A DNA stretch of 64,000 nucleotides from Clostridium puniceum (GTDB lineage Bacteria; Bacillota; Clostridia; Clostridiales; Clostridiaceae): contig NZ_LZZM01000148.1 of the NCBI RefSeq assembly GCF_002006345.1, positions 1-64,000 of the forward strand. The letters are read 5' to 3'. Position numbers and translations under genes: made by a program. How positions within the stretch are numbered: position 1 is the first letter of the stretch; each line of letters opens with the position of its first letter. Positions 44,546 to 53,941 of the stretch are shown piece by piece. Under the pieces are notes generated by a model. It saw nothing but the letters and a program-made list of their open reading frames with translations. It did not search any database and had not been told where the DNA came from.

Positions 44546-45604
44546 ATGAACAATAAAAACAAATTTTTGAATATAGCTCTTATTGCAATTGTTTTTTTAC
44601 TCTTGTTTGTTGCAAATGGTAGCTTAGATTCTTATAAAATTAGAATTTTAAATTTATGTGCAATATATACAGTTCTTGGTTTAAGTTTAAACTTAATAAA
44701 TGGATTTACTGGACTATTTTCATTAGGACATGCAGGATTTATAGCAGTAGGTGCTTATACAACTGCATTACTTACAATGAGTGAAAAAGTTAAAACTCAA
44801 AATTTCTTTATGGAACCTTTAATGGCACCATTTAATCATATATCAGTGCCATTTGTTGTAGCATTAATTATAGGAGGACTTTTATCAGCATTTTTAGCTT
44901 TTTTAATTGGTGCTCCAGCTTTAAGACTTAAAGGTGATTATTTAGCTATTGCCACCTTAGGTTTTGCAGAAATAATCAGAATAATTATTACTAATACGCA
45001 AAGTCTAACTAATGGTGCTTTAGGGCTTAGAGGGATTCCTCGTACTACAAACCTATATTGGAGTTTTGGTATAGCAATTGTAACTATAATTATTCTTATA
45101 TCACTAATAAACAGTTCTTATGGAAGAGCATTAAAATCTATAAGAGAAGACGAAATAGCAGCAGAAAGTATGGGAATAAACTTATTTAAACATAAGGCTA
45201 TAGGTTTTGCAGTTGGTGCTTTCTTTGCTGGAGTGGGTGGAGGATTACTTGGAAACTTAATGGGAACTATAGATCCTAATATGTTTAAATTCAGTCTTAC
45301 ATTTAATATACTTCTTATCATAGTTATTGGAGGTATGGGAAGCGTTACTGGTACAGTAATTTCAGCTTTCATTGTAACTATACTTGGAGAAGCTTTAAGA
45401 TTTTTAGATATGGAAAAGCAATTTGATTTAGGAATTTTCAGTTTTTCTGGAATACCAGGTCTTAGAATGGTAATTTTCTCTATATTACTTATGGTAATAG
45501 TATTATTCTTCAGACATGGAATTATGGGATCAAAGGAATTTTCATGGAAATCAATATTTAAATATTCTAGTAAAAAACCTCTAGAAGAAGGAGGGAATAA
45601 ATAA
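44546..45604 (+). CDS. livM: Branched-chain amino acid ABC permease LivM
   Basis: 352 residues, about nine membrane helices with LivM signatures: LNLINGFTGLFSLGHAGFIA, APALRLKGDYLAIATLGFAE and the ATPase-contact loop LKSIREDEIAAESMGINLFK. Its stop overlaps the livG start by one base (TAATG), indicating translational coupling. Confidence 0.93.
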   Translation: MNNKNKFLNIALIAIVFLLLFVANGSLDSYKIRILNLCAIYTVLGLSLNLINGFTGLFSLGHAGFIAVGAYTTALLTMSEKVKTQNFFMEPLMAPFNHISVPFVVALIIGGLLSAFLAFLIGAPALRLKGDYLAIATLGFAEIIRIIITNTQSLTNGALGLRGIPRTTNLYWSFGIAIVTIIILISLINSSYGRALKSIREDEIAAESMGINLFKHKAIGFAVGAFFAGVGGGLLGNLMGTIDPNMFKFSLTFNILLIIVIGGMGSVTGTVISAFIVTILGEALRFLDMEKQFDLGIFSFSGIPGLRMVIFSILLMVIVLFFRHGIMGSKEFSWKSIFKYSSKKPLEEGGNK

Positions 45605-46374
45605 TGGCATTATTACAAGTAAAAAATGCAACAATGCAATTTGGTGGCCTTACAGCTGTTAATGATTTTAACCTTGAAATTAACGAAGGTGAAATAGTTT
45701 CTTTAATTGGACCTAATGGAGCAGGTAAGACTACAGCTTTTAATATGATCACAAATGTCTATACACCTACTAAAGGTAAAATACATTTTGATGGCACAGA
45801 TGTTACTGGAATGAGACAAGATTTAATAACTCAAACTGGAATAGCTAGAACTTTCCAAAATATAAGATTGTTTAATGATTTAACTGTACTTGAAAATGTA
45901 TTAATAGCAAATCATGTTCATATTAAATCAAATGTATTTGAAGCAATGTTTAAATTGCCTAAGTATAGAAAAGAAGAAAAGGAAATGGTTGAAAAGTCTA
46001 TTTCTCTTTTAAAAGAATTAGGACTTGAAGATTTAATGGATGAAAAAGCTAGTTCACTTCCATATGGAAAGCAAAGAAAGCTTGAAATAGCAAGAGCTCT
46101 TGCAACTAATCCTAAGCTTCTTCTTCTTGATGAACCAGCAGCAGGTATGAATCCTACTGAAACAGATGAACTTACAGCTTTTATTAAAGAAATAAAAGAA
46201 AAGTTTAACTTATCTATATTTATGATAGAACATCATATGAATATGGTTATGACGTTATCAGATAGAATACAAGTTTTTGAATATGGAATTACTATAGCTG
46301 AAGGTACACCTTCTGAAATACAAAATGACAAAAAGGTTATCGATGCATATTTGGGGGTATCTGAAGATGATTAA
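45604..46374 (+). CDS. livG: Branched-chain amino acid ABC ATPase LivG
   Basis: 256 residues with GPNGAGKTTAFNMI (Walker A), ARTFQNIRLFNDLTVLENV (Q-loop), the degenerate signature LPYGKQRKLEIARAL in place of LSGGQ, LLLLDEPAAGMNPTE (Walker B) and IEHHMNMVM (H-loop). The LivG-specific C-terminal EGTPSEIQ is present. It is the cytoplasmic motor with LivF. The reading frame overlaps livF by 8 bp. Confidence 0.93.
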   Translation: MALLQVKNATMQFGGLTAVNDFNLEINEGEIVSLIGPNGAGKTTAFNMITNVYTPTKGKIHFDGTDVTGMRQDLITQTGIARTFQNIRLFNDLTVLENVLIANHVHIKSNVFEAMFKLPKYRKEEKEMVEKSISLLKELGLEDLMDEKASSLPYGKQRKLEIARALATNPKLLLLDEPAAGMNPTETDELTAFIKEIKEKFNLSIFMIEHHMNMVMTLSDRIQVFEYGITIAEGTPSEIQNDKKVIDAYLGVSEDD

Positions 46375-47077
46375 AATAGATAATTTAGTAGTAGCTTATG
46401 GCGGTATTGAAGCTTTAAAAGGTGTAAGTTTAGAAGTGCCAAGTGGAAAAATAGTAACTTTAGTTGGAGCTAATGGAGCAGGTAAAAGTACGACCTTGAA
46501 ATCTATAGTTGGTCTTGTTAAACCAAAGAGCGGAAGTATAGAATATGAAGGTGCAGATTTAACAAAGCTTAATACAGAGCTTATGGTTAAAAAAGGCATA
46601 GCACTAGTACCAGAAGGTAGAAAAGTTTTTGCTGACCTTACAGTACTCGAAAATTTAAAAATAGGTGCTTATACAAGAAATGATAAAGTAGGAATAGAAG
46701 AAGATTTAGAAAATGTATACTCACTTTTTCCACGTCTTAAAGAAAGAACTTGGCAGGCAGCAGGTACACTTTCAGGTGGTGAGCAGCAAATGCTGGCTAT
46801 AGGAAGAGCGCTTATGTCTAGACCTAAATTAATAATGATGGATGAACCTTCACTCGGACTTGCTCCAATAGTTGTAAAAGAATTATTTGGAATCATAAAG
46901 AAAATCAACGAAGAAGGTATGACAGTTCTTTTAATAGAACAAAATGCTAATGCAGCTTTAAAAATAGCTGATATAGGTTATATCATGGAGACTGGAAAAA
47001 TTACGTTAAGTGGTTCAGGTAAAGAATTACTTAGCAATGATGAAATTAAAAAAGCTTACTTAGGTGAAGCATTATAG
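46367..47077 (+). CDS. livF: Branched-chain amino acid ABC ATPase LivF
   Basis: 236 residues from ATG 46367 (MIKIDNLVVAYGGIEALKG), preceded by GGGGG; the frame is open upstream but overlaps livG. It carries GANGAGKSTTLKSIVGLV, LVPEGRKVFADLTVLENL (typical of LivF), LSGGEQQMLAIGRALM, LIMMDEPSLGLAP and LIEQNANAAL. It pairs with LivG. Last gene of the operon, followed by a long terminator stem. Confidence 0.93.
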   Translation: MIKIDNLVVAYGGIEALKGVSLEVPSGKIVTLVGANGAGKSTTLKSIVGLVKPKSGSIEYEGADLTKLNTELMVKKGIALVPEGRKVFADLTVLENLKIGAYTRNDKVGIEEDLENVYSLFPRLKERTWQAAGTLSGGEQQMLAIGRALMSRPKLIMMDEPSLGLAPIVVKELFGIIKKINEEGMTVLLIEQNANAALKIADIGYIMETGKITLSGSGKELLSNDEIKKAYLGEAL

Positions 47078-47089
47078 TGAATAATTGAA

Positions 47090-47133
47090 ATATAACGGGA
47101 ATTGTATTTATATAATTCTTGTTATATTTTTAT
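47090..47133 (+). terminator. Terminator of the liv operon
   Basis: ATATAACGGGAATT (47090-47103) pairs along 14 bp, with two G-U, with AATTCTTGTTATAT (47114-47127), followed by TTTTTATT. Confidence 0.8.
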
Positions 47134-47475
47134 TATTTAGACTTAAGCTATATCTTAAAACATTATATGTATGTTACGTGTGAAATTTTTAAAAATATGT
47201 TATGATAAATGTTAAATAATAAAAATTGAACAGTGTAACATTTACAAAATATGTTATAATTTATTGAAAGATAAATAGTAATTTGAGAGAAGATTTTTAA
47301 ATAAATATTGTATTTTGGATTGAGATAGGTGCTACTTTTCTATGTATTTTTGTCGCTAACAATAAAAAGACAAAAGGAAATGAAAACCAATTTAAGGTTG
47401 AGTATTATAAATAGTAATTTATTATTTAACTAACAATTTTATTCAGTAAGATAAGTAAAATATGGAGTGTATGAT
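47134..47475. other. Intergenic with a start-less small frame
   Basis: A 36-codon open frame near 47300-47415 reads IVFWIEIGATFLCIFVANNK then KTKGNENQFKVEYYK, like a single membrane helix with a basic-polar tail. It has no start codon or ribosome site. Otherwise no gene is seen. Confidence 0.3.
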
Positions 47476-48090
47476 ATGGAACTGCGATTAGAAAATGAAA
47501 AGGATTATTATGAAGTTGAAAATCTAACGAGAGATGCATTTTGGAATGTCTATCGTCCAGGGTGCGATGAACATCTTGTCATTCACAATTTAAGACAATC
47601 GGATTCTTTTATTAAGGAATTAGATTATGTTTTGATTGAGAATAATCAGATAGTAGGAAATATTGTTTATAGTAAAATGTTCGTTGGATTAGAACGAAAG
47701 ATGAGCAATGACGTAATTGGCTTTGGTCCAATAAGCGTTCATCCAGATTTTCAGAGAAAAGGTATTGGAAAGAAAATGATAGAATATACCTTAAATGAAG
47801 CGAAAAAATTAGGCTATAAGGCAGTGCTTATCACAGGAAATAATAATTATTATAATCCTTTAGGGTTTGAATCTGCTAGCAGATATAGTATTTATTTGCC
47901 TGGAATGTCAGAAGATGATGAAGCTGTGTATTTTATGGCAAAGGAATTAGAAGAAGGATATCTTAATAATGTTTCTGGAATATATGATTTTAATACTTGT
48001 TTTGATGTTGATGAAAATGAATTAGAAATATTTGAGCAAAAGTTCTCTAGGAAAGTAAAAAGAGAATCAAAGGAAACAGATTTGAGATAA
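47476..48090 (+). CDS. GNAT-family N-acetyltransferase (YhbS-like)
   Basis: 204 residues from ATG 47476 (MELRLENEKDYYEVENLTRD), with GGAG upstream. GNAT features: ENNQIVGNIVYSKMFV, IGFGPISVHPDFQRKGIGKK with the Q/RxxGxG/A acetyl-CoA loop (about residues 95-100), KAVLITGNNNYYNPLGFESA. The length, and PISVHP plus GNNNYYNPLGF, are characteristic of the YhbS group. Substrate unknown. Confidence 0.85.
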   Translation: MELRLENEKDYYEVENLTRDAFWNVYRPGCDEHLVIHNLRQSDSFIKELDYVLIENNQIVGNIVYSKMFVGLERKMSNDVIGFGPISVHPDFQRKGIGKKMIEYTLNEAKKLGYKAVLITGNNNYYNPLGFESASRYSIYLPGMSEDDEAVYFMAKELEEGYLNNVSGIYDFNTCFDVDENELEIFEQKFSRKVKRESKETDLR

Positions 48091-48137
48091 TTAGGTAAAT
48101 TATTATGTGGTTTTCAAATTCCAATTAAAGTTAAGTA

Positions 48138-48452
48138 TTATAAATCATCAATATGATTATAGCACCATTCATATAAGCATCGCAAAACAAGCATAATGAT
48201 TAAAACTCTTTGAGATAGAAAATATTTTACCCTTGGAGGAACTTGAGGATATTCTTTTCGGACAATTAAATTATATGCGTCTAATTCTTTTAACTGTGCA
48301 CTGACCATTTTATAAGTAATTATTCCAAGAGAACGTTTTAACTCACCATATATCAGAATTTGTTTTTTCCAAAGCTAAAATAAGTATGTACATTTACAAT
48401 AAAGCAAAGACATTGCATAAGCAAATGGCCTAGTATTTGCTTCATTATACAT
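48138..48452 (-). pseudogene. Decayed HxlR-family transcriptional regulator
   Basis: From ATG 48452 (preceded by GGAG) the frame reads MYNEANTRPFAYAMSLLYCK then shifts and stops. The continuation KQILIYGELKRSLGIITYKM, VSAQLKELDAYNLIVRKEYP and QVPPRVKYFLSQRV gives an unmistakable HxlR winged helix, ending near 48138 with CLYEWCYNHIDDL. The frameshift lies after the first 22 residues, in the recognition-domain lead-in. The neighbouring divergent flavin reductase gene was presumably its target. Confidence 0.85.
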
Positions 48453-48556
48453 GTTTGCTCTCCTTTTGGATAGTATCTAACAAAAAAGTGCATACTTGCT
48501 ACTAATTATATATTAATTTATCATAGAGACAACAAATATTCAAGGAGGATAATATT

Positions 48557-49093
48557 ATGAAAAAAGAAATACAAGTATTTGATTATGCCAGTGTGATTAT
48601 GAAAGCACTTAAAACAGGCATTTTATTAACAACAAAGGTAGATGATAAAGTTAATTCAATGACCATTTCATGGGGAACTTTAGGAATAGAATGGGGAAAG
48701 CCGATTTTTACAGTTTTCGTGAGAGAAAACCGCTTTACAAAATATCAACTTGAAAAGAATCCTGAATTTACTATAAATGTACCGTTTGGTGAGTTTGATA
48801 AAAAGATATTAGGAATTTGTGGCACAAAATCTGGTCATTTTAGTGATAAAATTAAGGAACTAAACTTGACACTGGAATCACCTAATAGTATTTTAGTTCC
48901 AGCTATTAAGGAAATCCCACTTACACTTGAGTGTAGGGTTATATATAAACAAAAACAAGATGAGAGCGAGATTAAAGAAGAAAATAAAAATAAATTTTAT
49001 CCCCAAGATGTTGAAAGCTCCTTTCATGGTGCAAACAGGGATTTTCACACAGCTTACTATGGAGAAATTATAAGTGCGTATATAATTGAATAA
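48557..49093 (+). CDS. Flavin reductase family protein
   Basis: 178 residues of the FMN-binding split-barrel flavin_reduct family: MKALKTGILLTTKVDDKVNS, MTISWGTLGIEWGKPIFTVFV, NPEFTINVPFGEFDKKILGICG, TKSGHFSDKI and a terminal AYYGEIISAYIIE. It probably binds FMN and reduces it or a small substrate with NAD(P)H. The start has AAGGAGG. It is divergent from a broken HxlR gene, so it is likely deregulated in this strain. Confidence 0.88.
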   Translation: MKKEIQVFDYASVIMKALKTGILLTTKVDDKVNSMTISWGTLGIEWGKPIFTVFVRENRFTKYQLEKNPEFTINVPFGEFDKKILGICGTKSGHFSDKIKELNLTLESPNSILVPAIKEIPLTLECRVIYKQKQDESEIKEENKNKFYPQDVESSFHGANRDFHTAYYGEIISAYIIE

Positions 49094-49318
49094 TATATTC
49101 CGAAGTTCTCAATGTAATATTAGATCATGAGTATAACAGCAAATTAATAAATTCTCTTTATATAGCTAAAAAACAAGCTTAAAGGTACTTTATTGAATAT
49201 AGGTAATATACAAATTAAGTTGCTAATTAGACAAATTCCGATTTGTAAGCAGGAATTTGAAATATAAGATTGTTTAAATGTGGTAAAGGAAGTACAGCAT
49301 GAAAAGGAAAATGATGGC

Positions 49319-49521
49319 ATGGATAAAAGGATTATAGGCAATACAATGTAGAGCTTTGACTTTATTACGGTGAAGGAAATGAGGATATGGTTAAACAGGC
49401 TTATAAGATATTTAAAGAGGGAAGTGAAATCTTATTTCCCTTAGGTTCTTGCCATTTTAGTCCATTGTGTGCAAATTTTATTGACAAGTTTGGCGTTAGA
49501 TGGTGTTTTTTGCATAACTGA
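49319..49521 (+). pseudogene. VOC/PhnB-like (glyoxalase superfamily) remnant
   Basis: MDKRIIGNTM-stop (from ATG 49319) is followed in the next frame by LYYGEGNEDMVKQAYKIFKE, GSEILFPLGSCHFSPLCANF and IDKFGVRWCFLHN-stop at 49519-49521. This is the second half of a PhnB-type VOC protein (…FG…DKFGVRW…). The first half and a frame are lost. Region 49094-49318 may contain more decayed remains. Confidence 0.7.
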
Positions 49522-49778
49522 TTCTGCAGATTATTCGGATATCACAAAGGAGTCAAATTCCAATTTGTTAGTTATATATGAGTAAATTGAAATGTAGTAG
49601 TATAAATGAGTGTTGTTGCATTTATTTTTTTGAAGCATTTCTTAGATTGGCTTAAAATAGGTTGATGCAGTATTCTAAAATATTAAGTACTATAAGTTGA
49701 TAATCTCATCTATAATTTTTTAGGGATTATATTAAAATATACCCCCAAATTTAAACTTAAAATGATAAAAAATATGCA

Positions 49779-49845
49779 CATATAAAAGGAGTGGGAAGCA
49801 CAATTGGAACTTTTCGCATATAAAAGGAGTGCAAAGCACAATTGG
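49779..49845 (+). repeat. Two direct copies of a 29-bp sequence
   Basis: Copy 1 at 49779-49807 and copy 2 at 49817-49845 (period 38) both read CATATAAAAGGAGTG, two variable bases, then AAGCACAATTGG. Each contains AAAGGAGTG, like a ribosome binding site, and CAATTG. There is no gene start after either. Confidence 0.8.
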
Positions 49846-50172
49846 GAATTTACTAAGTGCAATCAAAATCATTCCACAACATTTCGATTTGATAGCAGGA
49901 CTTCAAGTTGGCATTTGCATAGTTTTAAGCAATAGTTAAATTACATATATTACCTTTAAAGCCTTGATTTTGCTATGAATATTTAACTATGTATCTATTT
50001 TTATAGGAATATAGATACATATGTAAAGTTGAATATATATTATATTATAAAACAATCTACATAAAAATGCGCAACGGCAGCTTAATTTAACTGAAAAGTT
50101 GAAATTAAATAGAGGATTGATATAATGAATATGTCAGATAACTAAATTGCAAGAAGATTAGGAGAAAGACTA
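49846..50172. other. Intergenic, possible gene fragment
   Basis: Just after the repeat a short open piece reads LLSAIKIIPQHFDLIAGLQV then GICIVLSNS-stop (to about 49939). It has no start and no recognisable family. The rest is AT-rich up to the aminotransferase start. Confidence 0.3.
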
Positions 50173-51366
50173 ATGAAATATGATTTTGAAAGCTTGATAT
50201 CAAGAAAGAATGTAGGTTCGAGTAAGTGGAATTTAATGCAAAAGGTTAATGCTAATATTAGTGACAATATAGTACCATTTTCAGTTGCAGATATGGAATT
50301 TAAAAGTCCGCCTCAAATTGTTGAAGGACTTAAAAAATATATAAATTCAAGTATTTTAGGATATACGGAACCTACATATGAATACTGCAAAGCAGTATGT
50401 GGTTGGATGGAAAAAAGACATGATTGGAAGATAAATAAAGAATGGATAGTTGAATTTCCAGGAGTAGTCCCGGCTTTATTTACTATTGTTAGAGCACTTA
50501 CGGAAGAAAATGATGGAATACTTATTATGACTCCAGTATATTATCCTTTTTATAAAGCTATTGAAAAGAATAAGAGAAAGGTCGTTAGCACAGAATTAGT
50601 TCTTTCAAATGGTCATTATGAAATTAATTTTGAAGATTTTGAAGAAAAAGCAAAATTAGAAAATACAAAGGTATTGATATTATGCAGCCCACATAATCCA
50701 GTTGGACGTGTTTGGACAGAAGATGAATTAAATAGAATTGGAAGAATATGCATAGATAATGACGTAATTATGGTATCAGATGAAATTCACTTTGATTTAA
50801 TAATGCCTGAATTTAAACACACTGTTTTGGCTAACATATCAGAAGAATTTGCAAATAATTCAGTGATTTGTACAGCTCCAAGTAAAACATTTAATTTAGC
50901 AGGTTTACAAGTCTCTAACATAATTATTTCGAATTGGGATATTAGAAAGAAAATTATACATGAACATAGAAAGGCTTATGGAGATTATTCAGTATTAAAT
51001 ATTTTTGGATATAAAGCTTGTGAAATTGCGTATAATGAATGTGAAGAATGGCTTGATGAACTTATAAAAGTATTAGATGAAAATAAAAAACTTGTAGAGA
51101 ATTTCATGAAGAAAAATTTATCACAAGTTAAAGTTATAAATTTAGAAGGTACATATCTTCAATGGTTAGATTTCAGAGAATTAGAAAATGACCATTTAGC
51201 TTTAGAAAAGTTTATGAAACTGGAAGCACAATTGTTCCTAAATGAAGGATATATATTTGGAACCGGAGGACAAGGTTTTGAAAGAATAAATTTAGCATGT
51301 CCTAAAAAGATATTAGAAGAAGCGTTATATAGATTGCTGGAAGCTGTAAAAAAATGCTATAGATAA
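50173..51366 (+). CDS. MalY/PatB-type aminotransferase (cystathionine beta-lyase)
   Basis: 397 residues, fold-type I PLP enzyme. PatB/MalY signatures: VPFSVADMEFKSPPQIVEGL, GYTEPTYEYCKAVCGWM, EFPGVVPALFTIVRALT, TPVYYPFYKAI, LCSPHNPVGRVW, VSDEIHFDLI and the PLP lysine in TAPSKTFNLAGLQVSN (about residue 235), ending RINLACPK with the carboxylate-binding Arg. Such enzymes cleave cystathionine or cysteine conjugates to a thiol, pyruvate and ammonia. The start follows AGGAGAAAG. No sulfur-metabolism gene adjoins it. Confidence 0.9.
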   Translation: MKYDFESLISRKNVGSSKWNLMQKVNANISDNIVPFSVADMEFKSPPQIVEGLKKYINSSILGYTEPTYEYCKAVCGWMEKRHDWKINKEWIVEFPGVVPALFTIVRALTEENDGILIMTPVYYPFYKAIEKNKRKVVSTELVLSNGHYEINFEDFEEKAKLENTKVLILCSPHNPVGRVWTEDELNRIGRICIDNDVIMVSDEIHFDLIMPEFKHTVLANISEEFANNSVICTAPSKTFNLAGLQVSNIIISNWDIRKKIIHEHRKAYGDYSVLNIFGYKACEIAYNECEEWLDELIKVLDENKKLVENFMKKNLSQVKVINLEGTYLQWLDFRELENDHLALEKFMKLEAQLFLNEGYIFGTGGQGFERINLACPKKILEEALYRLLEAVKKCYR

Positions 51367-51450
51367 TATTAATATATTGTTAATAGAAGCAAAATTATGT
51401 GAATTTTAATCAATATGATATATTTTTAATAATAGAATGGGGTGAACTCT

Positions 51451-51957
51451 TTGAATCATAAAAAAAGACCTGATTTAAATATTTCATTAACATGGAAAGA
51501 TAAAGTTATAATCTTAATAGCAACGGTTCCAATAATATTTGTATTAGTATATTTAAAAATGGTTTGGAGTGAAATCCCAGAAATTATTCCAACTCATTTT
51601 GGATTTTCTGGAGTTCCAGATGATTTTGGAAGTAAAAGCAGTTTGTTTATCATTATAATAATTACTATAAGCCTTCATATATTATTAGCAGTGTTAAGTA
51701 AAGTACCTAAATATTATAATTATCCAGTGTCTATTACAGAAAAAAATGTAGAATCATTATATAAAATTGGTAAACAACTAATGCTTTTAATAGATTTAGA
51801 AATTTCATTTTTATTTAGTCTCTTAATATGGGAAAATGTTCAAACTGCATTGGGTAAGGTCAATGGAGTAAACAGTGAAATATTATTTCTTTTTATAGGT
51901 ACAATATTTATTACTTTAGTATATGAAATTGTAAAAATGTATAAAGTTACGAGTTAA
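51451..51957 (+). CDS. DUF1648-domain membrane protein
   Basis: About 168 residues from TTG 51451, just after GGGGTGAA; GTG 51442 overlaps that site. It has four hydrophobic helices. Between the first two lies IPEIIPTHFGFSGVPDDFGS, the DUF1648 signature (IPxHxGxxGxPDxxGSK). Related proteins (SdpI/YhfC type) include immunity or membrane-sensing components, but here no toxin or sensor gene is near. Function unknown. Confidence 0.8.
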   Translation: MNHKKRPDLNISLTWKDKVIILIATVPIIFVLVYLKMVWSEIPEIIPTHFGFSGVPDDFGSKSSLFIIIIITISLHILLAVLSKVPKYYNYPVSITEKNVESLYKIGKQLMLLIDLEISFLFSLLIWENVQTALGKVNGVNSEILFLFIGTIFITLVYEIVKMYKVTS

Positions 51958-52105
51958 GCTGCATAAAATGCAATTATGAAATAGACTAAAGTTTTATATG
52001 TATTAAAATTAATAGTTCTAAGTTTTAGATACAATTATTTCGCTATTTGTATAAGAAATTAAGATTCAAATAAAATATTAGTATAAATAGCTTCATTTAG
52101 TAATT

Positions 52106-52315
52106 TCATAAAGGAAAAAAATTAAACCCTGCTTGAGTTAAAGAAACTGTTTTATTTGTCCTTTCAAGTAGAGTAGTTTGCAAATATTTTTCTAATTCTT
52201 GTATTCTAGTCGATACTGTTGATTGTACAATATTTAGTTTTTTAGCTGTTTTAGAAAAATTATTAGTTTCTGAAAGAGTTACAAAGGTTTTATAAAAGTC
52301 ATAATTCAAAATCAT
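52106..52315 (-). pseudogene. LysR regulator, N-terminal HTH only
   Basis: 69 codons from ATG 52315: MILNYDFYKTFVTLSETNNF, SKTAKKLNIVQSTVSTRIQE, LEKYLQTTLLERTNKTVSLT. This is the complete LysR winged helix, which then runs into a stop after QAGFNFFPL. The about 220-residue effector domain is absent. An HTH-only product could still bind DNA, but loss by deletion is the simplest reading. It faces away from an aconitase remnant. Confidence 0.85.
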
Positions 52316-52370
52316 ACACTCCTTTAATTATCGAGTAAAGAGATTATTACTATTTAAATAATTCGCTATA

Positions 52371-52689
52371 TTGCAAGAAAACCAGGAGATAGTTTTAGGG
52401 GGAAGTGCTAATATTGCCTTTGAATATGCAACTAAGAGATACAGAAGCAATCTAATTAATTGGGAAATGTTACCTTTTACAATTGATTCATCAGAAAATA
52501 TAAATTTTAATAAATTATATAGTGATTGAAGGAATTAAAGATGATATTTTTGAGGGAAAAGAGGAAGTAACTGCAAAACTTATTAATAATCATGGCAAGA
52601 AAGATTTAACCCTTCAACTTAAAGGGCTATCTAAAGAAGAAAGAGATATTATTTTATCTGGCTGTTTAATAAATTATTATAGAAAATAA
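52371..52689 (+). pseudogene. Aconitate hydratase C-terminal remnant
   Basis: The frame from 52371 reads [34 protein letters not shown], then hits a stop after NKLYSD. One frame over it resumes [55 protein letters not shown]-stop (52687-52689). This matches the swivel-domain end of aconitases (SNLINWGMLPF). About 85% of the gene is gone and the rest is frameshifted. Confidence 0.8.
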
Positions 52690-53021
52690 GTGTATTCAAG
52701 AGGAAACTTATATTGATATTAGGAATATTTTTATACACATGAAATAATATGAACCTTTTCTGAAATTTAAATTTCATATTATAAGGTCATTGTAAAAATA
52801 GGATAGAAATATGAAAGAAAATAGTAAGGCATATTAACAAAATAATGAGAACATAAATACGTAAATTATTTATTGTATTTGGTAATAATTACATAATAGA
52901 TTATATTAACGCTTGTAACTAAATCAATGTTGTAATAAGTCTAGTAAAATTGAGTATAATGTTTTTGCAAGCAATATATAATTTAACATATGATTTACTA
53001 AAGCAAAAGGAGATGGTATTT

Positions 53022-53243
53022 GTGGCAGATAATAATGAAATGTTTGAGTTGCTTACTAAGATGTATTCTGAATTTCAAAGTATGAAATCTGATGTTAATG
53101 AAAGATTTGATACTTTAGAAACTAGATTTGATAATATGGAAGGTAAAGTTGATAATCTAGAAAATGAAGTTGGAAAAATTAATATGACCATTGAAAATGA
53201 AATTAAATCTAAAATTGAAGCTTTATTTGATGGATATAAATAA
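53022..53243 (+). CDS. Small coiled-coil protein
   Basis: 73 residues from GTG 53022, placed by AAAGGAGA; the upstream ATG 52950 frame has no site. Sequence VADNNEMFELLTKMYSEFQS is followed by a heptad-rich coil (VNERFDTLETRFDNMEGKVD, NLENEVGKINMTIENEIKSK). The repeated RFDxLE/xFDNME units resemble short coiled-coil proteins found in clostridial genomes and prophages. Function unknown. The region 52690-53021 upstream is AT-rich with nothing else seen. Confidence 0.7.
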   Translation: MADNNEMFELLTKMYSEFQSMKSDVNERFDTLETRFDNMEGKVDNLENEVGKINMTIENEIKSKIEALFDGYK

Positions 53244-53471
53244 AATACGGAAACTATGTATTAATTAACTAAAAAGTGAATTATTTACAATCTGATATAA
53301 ATAATTTAACTATAGGAACTTTAAAAATTAAAACAATATAATCCATCTTTCAAAACATTAGAAAAATGAATTAAGAAAAGATTTTGATCATATATTTCAA
53401 ATAACAATAAAAAGCTGATTATAATAGAATATATGATAAAAGTAAATGTAACTAGAATAAAAAATCTATTA

Positions 53472-53500
53472 TTGACAAAATTTATACAATAAGATATTAT
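53472..53500 (+). promoter_or_regulatory. valS: Sigma-A promoter of the valS leader
   Basis: TTGACA (53472-53477) and TATTAT (53495-53500) with 17 bp spacing. The start would fall near 53507, giving a leader of about 700 nt that contains a direct-repeat element and the T-box before valS. Confidence 0.7.
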
Positions 53501-53542
53501 AAGTGAAAGTCCAAATTTTAATTTGGCCACTTGAACTTACTC

Positions 53543-53569
53543 AGCGAACGTATGTGAGTCGAGTTTCAT
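53543..53569 (+). repeat. 27-nt direct repeat, left copy (before T-box)
   Basis: AGCGAACGTATGTGAGTCG then AGTTTCAT. It differs from the right copy at 53942-53968 by one base. Just upstream, CCAAATT/AATTTGG forms a small hairpin right after the predicted transcription start. Confidence 0.85.
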
Positions 53570-53584
53570 ATTATTGATATATTA

Positions 53585-53897
53585 AAAGCAATGAAAAAGA
53601 GGAGTAAAAATCCGGAGACATTATAGGAAACTCACACAAATGAGTTGAGAAGTACAGTTTTTTTATTAAAAGAGCTAGTAAGAGAGAGGGGATTGCTGGA
53701 AACCCTTATGTTGAAGGTTTTGAAGGTAGCTTTTGAGCTTCTTTAGTGAAATTAATAGTAGCTAAAGACGGTTTGTCTAAATCGTTATTCAAATTAAGAG
53801 TCCATTAAAGCAAAAAATATGACTGTATGTGTGCTTATGTGGAAATAAAGGTGGTACCGCGAGTCTTCGTCCTTTTTGTGATGAAGGCTCTTTTTTG
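53585..53897 (+). promoter_or_regulatory. valS: T-box riboswitch controlling valS
   Basis: The conserved T-box sequence GGTGGTACCGCG is at 53850-53861, overlapping a terminator hairpin GAGTCTTCGTCC...GATGAAGGCTC followed by six T (53861-53896). Stem I elements lie upstream: AGAGAGGGG...GCTGGAAACCC (about 53682-53706) and a GTA triplet near 53728 that would serve as a valine specifier. Uncharged tRNA-Val would stabilise the antiterminator and switch on valS. Confidence 0.92.
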
Positions 53898-53941
53898 GCG
53901 TTGAGAATCCAAATCTTGTATTTGGTTATTCGAAAGCCCCC

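Noticed and set aside
47300..47415. Small membrane-peptide gene after the liv operon
   Set aside because: The 36-codon frame looks protein-like but has no start codon, so it is mentioned only as part of the intergenic region.
49779..49845. CRISPR array
   Set aside because: Only two units with a 9-bp spacer and no cas genes; no CRISPR array is visible anywhere in the window.
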